From Diplonema japonicum (lineage: Eukaryota > Euglenozoa > Diplonemea > Diplonemida > Diplonemidae): a stretch of DNA of 64,000 nucleotides. Below, in pieces: positions 49,854 through 61,010 of the stretch (position 1 is its first letter; every line of letters begins with the position of its first letter). The notes beneath the pieces were generated by a model. It had not been told where the DNA came from. It did not search any database and worked only from the letters and a program-made list of their open reading frames with translations. Both the position numbers and the translations under genes were made by a program. The DNA lies in the NCBI GenBank assembly GCA_964019335.1, contig OZ025709.1, forward strand, positions 1 to 64,000, read 5' to 3'.

Positions 49854-52800
49854 TCATTCATTCTTGAGCCGGGCTGCAAGAGCGGCCTTCAGCCTGTCAT
49901 CAGTCTCAATGAGCGACAGTATCTTGTCCAGCTGCACCTGGTGGGCGACCTGTATTTGCATTTCTTTAACGTTATCCCCTAAACCTACCTGGTTCAGAGC
50001 GTTATCCAGCTCGGACCCATCAATGCCTTCCAAGAAATCGATGAGCTGACTGTCAGTGCAGGTGTCGTAGGTGACGGCAGGTGCACCCTCTTCCAGTTGT
50101 TTTGTCGCGTCTGCCCTCCCGCTGTAGGGTGTGCCATCCACAAGGCAGCCGTTGTTATAGTTGGTAAGCCATTGTTCGATGGTAGCCCTCTGCTGTGCGG
50201 GGGTCTGCCCAGCGTCCAGTAGACGCGCCTCCAGCGAACCCTCGAGGAGCCTTCTCTTCATCCTGGCATACAGGAACCTCCTTGCGTCCTTCCACGCCAC
50301 GACACCATTGATGGACCTCACCGCTTGCATCCTCCCTGGCCTGTCATGGAGGTCTGCGAACTCCAGTGCCACTGCCTTGTAGGTTGGGTACAGCGCCTCG
50401 TGCCTTTGGTGCAGCATTCTTTGAAGGTAGTCCTTCAGTTGGCCTTCCGCAGCCTTCAGCTGTGTTGACAGCCTGAAGCACTCCGGGTCGAGTCTGTCCA
50501 TGGTGGAGTGTATCTCCGACTCCCTGTACTTGATCTCGATAATGCCAGATGGTTCCAGTACTCCACCTCTTGCGGTGGGATCCGCGTACATCTCGATGCA
50601 CTTCTTGTTGATGGTTGGGTCCACCACTACCCACGCTCCGCCGCGAAGCTCCCCGTGAGGTGGGATGTACACCGTCACAGGGCGCGAGAAGTGCGTCAGG
50701 TTCTGCACGATGTCCGCACCGAACTTCAACACCTCGTCGTACATGTCGCGCATGCCGCCCGAGAACCCCCTCCAGTTCGCCAGGATGATGACGGGCAGCC
50801 CTTCACGGTCCACATCGGCAAGGAAGTCCGCGGTTTTACGTGCAGAATCCGGGTACCACACCATGCCTGCCTGCTGCGTCATTGCGGACACGGACGAGGG
50901 GTCAGCAGGGTCGGCGGGGTTGAACTTGGACACAGGGCGCGTCTCCACACCGACCACGGCAACAGGCATCTCACCAAGAGTTGCTCTGCCTACGACGACC
51001 GTCTTGGCCCAGTTGGCTTGCGCCTCTTGGAAGGAGTCCTTGTCGAAGAGACCAGGCAGCCAGTCGCCTTCGCTGGCACAACCCTCGATCAGCATCCTCA
51101 CGTCGTACGGCTGGTTCGCAGTTGTGGTGCACTGTTGTGTTGTGTGACGTAGTCGTGGTGTCATGCATACCTTGACATCCCTGTCGACAGGGTCATAGAT
51201 GGGCGCAATTCTCTTCACGGCAGGCAGGGGGACCTTGCACTTCTCGGCAACTACCTGGTCAGGCAGATAGCTCAGCCACCTCATCGTTTCCTCGACAGCA
51301 GCATTGTTGTGCATAGCCACCCAGTGCGTCACACCGTTGGGGGACATGATGTTCGTCCCGCCCAGCTGCGAGTTGGACGTGTACACCTCTTTCCCGAGCA
51401 GCTTGTTGAGGGCATTGTTCCCTGTCAGGATGATGGGGCTGCCCTTCACCTGCACCACTCTCCTGCCCAGACGCACGAGGTATGCCCCGATGCCCACCGT
51501 GCGCCCAGTGGCGATGGAGATGGTGGGGATCTTGTCGTAGCACTGCGCCATCTCGCCTGCAATGAGGCCAGAGCCAGACAGGTTCTCCACACCCAGCCCC
51601 CACTGCGACCCGATGATAGCGTCCAGCACGTAGTGCTTCTCGCCCGTCGCCTCATCAATCTTCTCCGTCGTGTGGCAAACCTCTGTCTTGTAGTTCTCTT
51701 CCAGTCGTGTCTTCGTTGCCTCGTCAAGGTACAGGTACTCGAACAGCTTAGACGTGTTGTCGCCCTTCTTGATCTTGAAGATCTTCTTCAGCTCGGGGTC
51801 CAGCCCGATTCTGGCACCGGAGTTTGCCGACAGGTAAACCAAAGGCACACCCTCTAGCCTCGCAGCCTTCGAGATGGCGGCGAACAGTTCGTCTTCTTGT
51901 GTGCTGAAGCTCCCACTCATCACGGTGATGTCGTTGGCCACCACGTACACCTTCCTCGGCGTCACCTGCTGCGATTCACTGTTGTAGTGCGTAGGGCTGT
52001 TGATGGTCCACCTCCAACCCACCATGCCCACTCTGTTCTCACCGGGGTTCCTGAGCACTGACTGCAGGGTGCCTGTTTGACCATGCCACACAAGTTCCTG
52101 TGCCACAACGAAGTCTTTAGGCATCGACTCTTCCAGATGGGGCGCAAGGTCTGTCCTTTGGGTAATGGTCTTCTCCCACAGGTTGGCCAGGCACTTCTCG
52201 AACAGGCTGATCCAGTCGTAGACGTAGACAGTGCCATTCTGCAGCGCGAGGAGCCTTCTTAGCTGGTGGCTGGTGAGAACAGGGTACGGTGCAAGGGGGC
52301 TCTGGTGGTGCCAGTACAATGCCTTCTTGGACCCGTGTTGATGGGCCTCAGAGGAGGCAGAGGTTCTGACCTTCATGCGATAGAAGGTGGGCGACCTGAG
52401 CGAGTCGCCAGTCCCGGAGGACCCTTCCTCCCACAGAGAGTTCGACCTGCCGATGGGGGTGGGCACGTCCAGCTTTCCGATAGCAACGCTTGTGAAGGAG
52501 CTCTCCCTGGCCTTGAGGGACAAGGGGGTCCCGTCCTCGATGGAACCGTCGGGCGTCACATGGACGAGGACAGACTTGCCTGGTGTCTGGGCGTCATCGA
52601 CCTCGATGTAGGACTCCATGGACAGGGCGTGCGTGGTGGGGTTCGAGATGAAGAGACGCATCAGGACAGGCTTGTCGGAACCGGGAAGCAGGCAGAAGAG
52701 CTTGATCTCCACCTCCACAATCCCCAAACGGAAAAGAGGTGACGCGTGAACGGTGCTGATTTGGTTTACGACGGACTCCACCTGCGAAGGCAGTGTGTGT

Positions 52801-55800
52801 TGTGTGTATGCCATACCTTGTTGTACTCAGTCTTGAGCCCTTCGAAAGCAATGAAGATGTGGTTAGCAGTGGTCTGTTCCAGCGACTTGTCTGATGTGGC
52901 GATCTCCAGCGCATTGATGCAGTTCGCAACCACCCTCTCTGCGTCGTACATGGTCAGCTCGCTCATCGCGTCTGCGCTGGGTGAGTTGATGTCGGATGGC
53001 AGCACCAGCGTCCTCACGAAGAACCTTGGCTTGGTTTTGATAGGTCTGGGTCGAATGCCCTCCTTCTCTCGTGCGACGTACACGTGCACCTGGTTCACAG
53101 GGTTACCCTTGTATAGCTGGATGTCGTAGTTCTTCAACTTCTGGAGCTCGAGCATGTGCGCCAGGGAGGGTGCGATGTGCCTGTACGTGGCATCCTCAGC
53201 GAAGTCGAGCGACCTCCTGTAGGTGTAGTACAGCGGCGACTTGTTGTTGGCGATGACCACGAAGGTGACCCTGGTGATCGTGCTGGACTGCAGCATCCTC
53301 ACGTATTCGCCAATGATCTTCGAGAACTCAGACGACAGCTGCCCGTGAGTGTGCTTCACCTCCCTCACGAAGACCTTGCAGATGGTGTCGGTGGTGCCGT
53401 GTGCGTGCGAGATGACGTCGCCCAGTCCGGAAAGCACATCAACCACAGAATCAAAGACACCAGCAACCCCCTCGGCGTCACCCTGTGGAGTGGCTGCTTA
53501 GCACGAATAGACAATCATACCTGTGGGTTATCCTGTGGCCCTGTGGACTTAGCCAGCATCTCATCGAGGTCTTCGCATGAGGTGCTGCCTGTGATCCCGT
53601 CATGCTTCAGCGGGTTCTGATTGCTCTTCGTGGCAAGGGACCACTTCGCGAGCCACACACCTGACTGCATCCTTTCCGTAGAGATGCTGGTCATCTCAAA
53701 GACACCAGCGTAAACCCTGCGGAGGAGCAGCTCCAGCGCGACTTCCAAGTGCTCGCAGTCATCACTCATCATAAACGTGGAGATGACATCCGTCCCGTAC
53801 TTCAGCTTGTCAACAAGCAACTTCAGGAGACGCTTGTTGGCCTTTGCATCTTTGAGCGCCTCCTCAAGCTCCTGCCTTCGGATGTCCGGACACGGCAAGT
53901 CGATCTTCCTAAGCAGATGCCTAGCATTGAAGACTATAGCACTGGCCTTCTGACCGTTCAGCCCAGCGATCCTCTGCAGCACGCTCTTCAGGTGCGCTGC
54001 GTTCTTCTCGGAAAAGCCCAGCATGTAGGCAAGAGCACGGTGCCTGTGAGGGCCTGCGTAAGCAAGCTGGATGTCGAACACCTCAGCCAAGCTCTCGGTC
54101 TCTCTCTCGGAACGAAGCCCGTCGACAACCTCCTGCGGGAGCTTGCCTGTGGATGTTGCTGGGAACTATAGTAAGCACATACCGCCTTCATAGAGCGTCT
54201 CGACAGACAAGAAGATCTCGCTCAGCTTTGTAATGGTGTGTACGATCCTTTGGATCCCATTCTCCTTCTTGTCTAGGGTGTCGAGCTGCTCTGTGTCCAA
54301 GTCCTTCGTGAGCCACGCGGGCAGCCCGTCAAGAGTCACCTCCGGGTCGCCCACAGCAGTGAGGCCTTCGGCAACCTTTGGCAGCGACTGCTCAAAGACG
54401 TCCTTCGGCAGGTCGTAGCCCATGACCAGGTTGTGCAGCGTCTCAATAGCCTTTGACGCTTTGCTGATCTTCGTAGGCTCGGTGGACTGCCTAGGCGACG
54501 GGGGAGGTGTTGCAGTGGCACCAGTCCACATCATGGAAAGGGGCGGCCACGGCTTCTTGTTCTCCTCTGCGCGCACGATGTTGTCAGGGTCTTCAGGATC
54601 GATGCACCCGAGCACCTTCCCTGCATGGATGGTGGTCCCTGGCTGAGCCTTGAGGTTGATGTGCCCTGCGATGGATGTCTTCAGCTGCAGGTACATCTTC
54701 ATCACTTCTATCTCGCAGAATGGTGCGTGTGCCGCAATGAAGTCACCTTCGGACACAAGGAACCTGACCAGCTTGCCTGGCATGGGACTCCTGAGCTGTG
54801 TGGGGTCCACTTCGTGCGTGAAGGTGGCGGTCCTGCCGTCGATGTTGACACGAAGGCACGCCGCGTCCTCCTCGGCGTAGACAACAGGGGACCTGCCGTC
54901 GGAGAGGGACAGTAGGAGACCCCTGTCAGCAAGCCTGCGGAAACCGACTGTGATGTGGCTGCCGTTCAGAGTCAGCATCCACTCCGAAACTGAGGTCTTC
55001 GTGCAGCTTACCTGTTTAGAGTGTTGGCGTGATGAGCATTGAGCATACCTCGTACTTGACACTGTCCAACACCAGCGACAACGCCATTTTTGTGGTGAAC
55101 AAGTCGGAGGAAGGAACGTGGCCAGCCTCAAGGAATGACAGGTACTTCGCCCTGTTGGAGTCGAACCTCTCGACGGCCTTGAAGGTTGCAGCGCACAGTA
55201 CGCTGAGGAACGGGTTGGGTGCCTCGACACGCAGCCTGTTCTTGATGAGGCCGTCGAGCCACGCAGTTGAGATGTTGCTGTCCCTGAACTCGGGCATGTC
55301 AAGAAGCTTGACAAGGTACTCCTTCGTAGTACGGATTTCACCTCTGATGGTCAGCTGCTTCAGGGAGAACATCATTCCTGTGAAAGGTGGGTTGTGTTAA
55401 AATAATGGTGCACACCTGCAATGGCCGCCTCTCTGGTCTCAGCAGTGGAGAAGATATGCCCAAACTGCGAGTCGGCAAACTCGTGCACACCACCGTGCGA
55501 CGAGATGGAGAAGTACCCCCATGCATTCTTGGAGTTCCTGAAGGTCAGCTCGTCGATGGTCCCTGATGTGGGCGAGAAGCCGTCATCGGGGTTCTCTGCC
55601 GTGATCCTGCAAGCTATGGTGTGCAGCTTGGGCTCAACGGGCGTCGCCTTCTCGAAGTTAATGGGAGCAGTAGAGAACTTCTCGGCGCCGTAGTACTGTC
55701 TGATGTCGGGGATCCTACTGAGTGGGATTCCCATCCCCACGCAGAGCATGCAGGCGGGCAAGTTCACACCAGTGATCAGCTCAGTGACTGTGTGCTCCAC

Positions 55801-56814
55801 CTGCAACCTGGGGTTCAGCTCGAGGAAGTAGAAAACACCCGTCGGCTTATGGTAGAGGTACTCCACTGTGCCAACGGAACGGTAGCCGACAATCTCGGCA
55901 AGACGCACGGCTGCCTTTTCCATGTTCTCGAGGGACCCGGGGATAGTCTTGACGACGGGGCCCTCTTCGATGATCTTCTGGTGGCGTCTTTGCACAGAGC
56001 AGTCACGAGTGCGGAGGGAGATGCATGAACCGTGCTCATCGGCGAGCAGTTGGACTTCCAAGTGCCTCACGTCGGTCGCGAGTTTCATGACAAAGATGGG
56101 CGACCTGACCACCTCACCTGCCACAGCGTGGTACGCGTTGACGACCTCCTCCTCTGTCTTCACCATTCGGATACCCTTCCCGCCACCGCCCTCCGACGCC
56201 TTGATCATGAGGGGGTAGCCGAGCTTGTTGCAGACCTCCACACAGTGTTTAGCGTCCTTAATGCATGCTTGGTCGAAAAGGGACTGAGAGACTTCGGAGC
56301 CGTCAGTGCACATGAGACCGGAGCCTGACCAAGCGATGGTGGGGACGTTGGCAGTCTGGGCAACGATGGTGGATGCGATCTTGTCGCCAAGGGCGGACAT
56401 GGCTTCTGCACCGGGGCCGAGGAACTGGATGTTCTTCTCCTTGAGCTTGGTGGGAAGCTCGGGGTTCTCGGATGCGTGGCCCCACCCTGCCCACACGGCG
56501 TCGCACCCTGTGCGGGTGGCGATGTCGACGATGAGCTGGACGTTGGCGTAGTTGTTGCAGTTCCTCCCGCCGGGCACCTCGATCGTCTCGTTCGCCATCT
56601 TGATGTACTCCACGTTGACCTTGATGTCCTCAGGCGTCGCCATGCATACAAAATGCACGCAGTTCTCGTCTCCCAGAAGCTCGTACGACCACTGCCTCAT
56701 GCTCCTGATCCCCTTCAGTGCCGCAATACCATTGTTGGCAATCAACACCTTTCTGATCACTCGCTTCCCGCCGAGCTCAGCCACAAGGGCTTCAAGCGAT
56801 CCGAACTTTTTCAT
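49854..56814 (-). CDS. ACC1: Multidomain acetyl-CoA carboxylase, seven exons
   Basis: Exons 56814-55416, 55377-55049, 55011-54183, 54146-53521, 53482-52817, 52781-51171 and 51131-49854; introns 38, 37, 36, 38, 35 and 39 nt; 2,245 aa, normal for the eukaryotic fusion enzyme. The biotin carboxylase is N-terminal (KVLIANNGIAA, EGGGGKGIR, LELNPRLQVEHTV). The biotin carrier has E-V-M-K-M with the biotinyl Lys codon at 54697-54699. A central regulatory region follows, then the carboxyltransferase (YLSANSGARIG, GRTVGIGAYL, ANWRGFSGG, HGELRGGAW). It makes malonyl-CoA for fatty acid synthesis in the cytosol; no plastid presequence is visible. All exon phases agree. Confidence 0.97.
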
Positions 56815-56975
56815 TTCTTTTTTTTTTTTTGTCTTCGTCTATGTTTATTTTCCGAATAAGAAAAAAGGGGGGGAATAAAAAAAACTCGAAACACAAACAC
56901 GGAAGGCATTCTTCCGTTTCTTTCCTTTTTTTTTTTCCCTTTTTGTAAGATCGGTTACTTTCACATGGGGGTTTC

Positions 56976-58775
56976 TCATCTGCTTGACTTTTGTTTCTTT
57001 GCATTGCTTTCTTTAACATCGTCTGCAGGGCGTTTCGCGGTGTTCTCTGCTGCGGTTTGCCCGGCTAGGAGGAGCTGCGCCTCCATTTTCTTCATCTCCT
57101 CCAACATCAGCTGTTCTTGGTCTGTCTTTTCATTTTCCTTCTGGTCATCGCCAGCTAGTTTCTTCCCGAGACAAATGCAGTTCTTTATCGTCTGCTTGCA
57201 ACACTTGTACCCCCACTGTCCCGCGTCCCAGTATGAGCCCCACACTGTTGTGTGGTTGTTGTTCATTTTATCCTCCTCATATTTTGATCTTTGGGCTGCT
57301 TTCTCTGTCCCCTTCAGCAAGCTCCCGTCGGGCCGGTATTCCGTGTACCCTTCAGAGGCAACTCGAAGCTCGTCCGGCAACGCCTTGAGGTGCTCAGCAC
57401 CACCGTACCGCTTGAGAAGCTCGTTTTCACGTTCAGATTTGAGGTTCTCCTTATTGTTGAGATCTGCTTTGAAGGCCTTCTCAGCTTGGGTGGGATTGGC
57501 CTGCATGTTGACGTACTTCGAGGTTCCTGTGGTGGGATTTATTAAATCTTTTTTTAATTCTTTTTTTTTTATACCTTTGTCCTGCAGCTTTCTGGTTGTG
57601 TCCCAGCAGAACACCTGAAGCTTGTCGACGGTCTGCGCGTCGCCTGTCGAGCGGACCCAATTGTCACCAGCGTAGTCGACCTCGTCAGGGTTTTTGTCTG
57701 GGTAGGGGTTGGCCCGTTGAGAGCGGGTCTTCGGGTCGTAGTGGAAAGCGGGGTCCATGGACAGGTTGCGGAGGTATTTGGCAGTGTCCTCCCTGATACG
57801 GAGATTCCTCGCTGTGACCTTTGCTTCAACACCGTCACGGACGCCTCCCAAATCGACGTTGTTGGTGAGGGCGTCGACTCCTTCTGCTGCGTTGATGTCT
57901 TCTTGTTCTTTATCCTGTGGGTGGGTTGGAAGGAAATAAGAAAATAGGTTTTTTTTCTTTTTTTTTTTTTTTTTTCAAACCTGATCCCGCATCAGCTCGG
58001 CAATGGCGTCGTCTTCCGCCAGCCCACCCTCCGAGATGGGTATCACGGAGAGAAGGTTTACAAGGGTTTTCTTAGCTTCGTCTTGTTCAGAGTCGTTGCT
58101 CATGTTTTTGATTTTCTCGGCGATGAGCGGTTTGTGCATTACGATGTTGTCCCTTGTGATGTGCTCGCCTATTAAGGTGGTCATGCGTTTTTCGTTTGCG
58201 GAGACTTCTTCTTCGGTGGTGCCTGTCATTTCGAGGATCTTAGCCTTGGCTTGTTCTTGCTTTAGTTGCCTGCGTTGCATGTCGACGATGTTGTGCCTTT
58301 CAGTGACCTCACGTTGGTGCTGGTCGAGGTCCACCCCGTTCCACCTGTCGTGTTTGCCCTCCCATGAGAGGGTGACGTCGGACACGATCTCGTCACGTGC
58401 TATATTTTTACCGGAGTGGACTGCCTTGAGCTTTCTTGGTCTTTCCGTGCATTCTTTTTCTTTGTGCGACATTGCCCCGCAGTTTCTACACGCACCCTTG
58501 CGGTACTTCGTGGCTGCTTCTCCTGTCGTGCCTCCCCGGGCGTACCAGTCCTTGATGCCCCCTGTGGCGCGGGCTTCTTCTGTGCTTGGGACCTTCCTTT
58601 GATGCTTCAAGGTTTTCTCGTCGTACCCCAACCACCAAGGGGGCTTGGCCATGTATTGCGGGATGTGCGGGTTGATGACGTTGCCGTCCTCGTCCATGTC
58701 CGGCGGGGCCTGGCCTTCTCGCTGTGCTTCCAGGGTTGCTTGTTCCTTCTTCCATTTCTCACGGGCGGTTGCCAT
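56976..58775 (-). CDS. SLU7: Pre-mRNA splicing factor SLU7, three exons
   Basis: Exons 58775-57981, 57914-57575 and 57526-56976, with 66- and 48-nt introns, 561 aa. A CCHC zinc knuckle (C96, C99, H104, C109 in K-G-A-C-R-N-C-G-A-M-S-H) is followed by the typical E-R-P-R-K. Further family blocks: D-R-W-N-G-V-D, L-R-I-R-E-D-T-A-K-Y-L-R-N-L, Y-D-P-K-T-R and N-N-N-H-T-T-V-W-G-S-Y-W-D ... W-G-Y-K-C-C. SLU7 acts in the second step of splicing, helping choose the 3' splice site. That may matter here because introns are so short. The stop is 161 nt before the ACC start. Confidence 0.96.
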
Positions 58776-59976
58776 TATTATTCTTTTTTTTTTTTTTTTT
58801 TTTTTTTTTGTACGCCCCCTTTTTTTTTTTGTTTGGATGGCGATACTTTCAGCTATCAGCTGACCAGGTTTCTGATCCACTTAAAATACAGCAGATGCAT
58901 ACGGGGCAAACATAGCCCTAGAGCTCCGAGTCGGTCATCGGTGCCTTGTCCTTGAGGCAAGCCTTCAGGCTGTATGCACTACCGGTCTAGCCAGATGTGT
59001 GAGCCTTATAAAAAAACAGAGAAAAAGTTTCAAAAAATAAAAGAATGGAAAAAAAAAAAAGAAAAAAAAGTACTGCTTCCTTCATGGTCCCTCCTTCTCC
59101 TTTTTTTTTTTTTTTTTTCCTTCTTCCCCACCCCCTTCAAAGGGTCTTCGATACACGTTCTGTTCTTCTTTTCCCACCATCCACTCCCTTCTTATTTGGT
59201 TGCTATTTTCTGCCCCTCCTGTTTTTTCTTCTCTTTTTTCTTTATCTTTTCTAGGTGCCAGAAAACTACACTCCACGGTGGCTGGTGGGAGGAAGGCAGC
59301 CTTTCGCTATTTTCCCCTTTCGAGAGCTCGAAAAAAAGAATATAAGAAGAAGAAGAAGAAAAAGCGAAAAAGCTGACATGTTGTTTTTTTTTTCTTTTTA
59401 CACTGAATTCTTTTTTTTTTTTCTTCCTTTCTCTTTATAAAGAACAATGCAAAACGTAACATCAACACCTTCCCCCCTTGCTCAATAGAGCAATATCTTT
59501 TGAAGAACAGGGGGAAAAAAAAAAAAAAAAAAAAAAAAGGAATGCCCCCCATGGGAACACTATAGCTAATAAAAGGGGACGCGGGAGTCACTGAGGGGGG
59601 GAAATATAAAATAAAAAATAAAATATCACTAGGGGGGGGGGGGGGATAAGGGGGAAAGGGACATAGCAACAAACCCAACACCCACATATGGAAGAAAAAA
59701 AAAACTTAATTTGAAAATAAAACTATCTTTAGGCGCCTGTGTTTTTTTTGTGCACACTGGCACTTTTATTTCTCCCTATAAAAAGGCAAGCAAAACTGCG
59801 GGACTGCCCAACGGTAGTTTTTTTTTTTTTCCTTTTTTTTTTCCCCCTTTTTTATAAAAAAGAAAACCCAAAGTACCACAGTGAAGAGAAAAGAAAAAAA
59901 AAAAGAAGAATGGAACAAAAAAAAAAATATAACGTTTAAAGGTCGGGGTACGATCTGCCTCTGTTAGACCACCACG

Positions 59977-60010
<34 letters not shown>

Positions 60011-60452
60011 ATTACACGTTTTACTAACACATCTTGATGTGGATGTGCTAATATTCAAAAGCGTACAGCTAGCGCGAAGCGAAGGGAGCTCTGGTCGTAT
60101 TCCCCCTTTCGATGCATCGGCAAGACCGCATCGCAAGATACGTGCGTAGGGGGGGGGGGGGGGGGTAGAAAGAAGAAAGTAACTAAAAAACGAATACAAA
60201 AAATGGAACGAAGGGGGAAAAATGGGATCGCTTGTCCCATCTCACAAGCAGTTTGCTCATGATTGTGGTGAAAAAGAAAAAAAAGAGGAGGGGGGAAAAA
60301 AAAAGAAAGGAGGGGCTACGTATCGCAATCTGGAAGGGAAAACAAATATTGATTCCCCCTCATCTCGCAGAATTAGCAGTCACCTCCCCTCCCAATATAG
60401 ATAAGCTACCGTGAAGAAAATATAAAAAAAAAATCTACAAATATCTCTCGTG

Positions 60453-60486
<34 letters not shown>

Positions 60487-60657
60487 CCTTGTTTCTCGCT
60501 ACGATGTGGATGAATGAAACAGGCCAATAGTTCTAGTTTTCTTTTTTTTTTCTTCTTTTTTTTGACAGGGCGACACAGTTTCAGAATAATGCTCGAGGTT
60601 TCAAAGAAAAAAAATTCATTGTTCGTTGACACGACCTTCCCCCTTTTTCTCCTAATC
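58776..60657. other. Intergenic DNA, no gene seen
   Basis: A non-repetitive stretch at 58870-58990 has no clear frame. The rest is A/T homopolymers and G/C runs. Short single-copy sequence at 60050-60140 is also without an ORF. Confidence 0.5.
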
Positions 60658-60970
60658 TTATTCTAGATCGGAGACACGGGCGCTTGACGAATGCGATTCC
60701 GAGTTTAACAAATAGCTACCTGATCGGGGGGGGGAAGGAGATTTAAAAAAAAAAAAAGGAAACCACGCTAACAAACATACCTTCGGTGCTGTAGTCTTCC
60801 TCTTCCTGCAAATTCCTCGTTTCCACAGCTGGTTGGCGTTGTACCGCCTGCCGTTTGATATTCTTCACCTCTTGCTGAAGACAATCCGTGTCGATGGGCT
60901 TCGCCTCAACACCAAACTTCTTCAGAAGGTGGTTGTTAATACAAGCTCGACAATCGGACACAGCAGGTCT

Positions 60971-61010
<40 letters not shown>

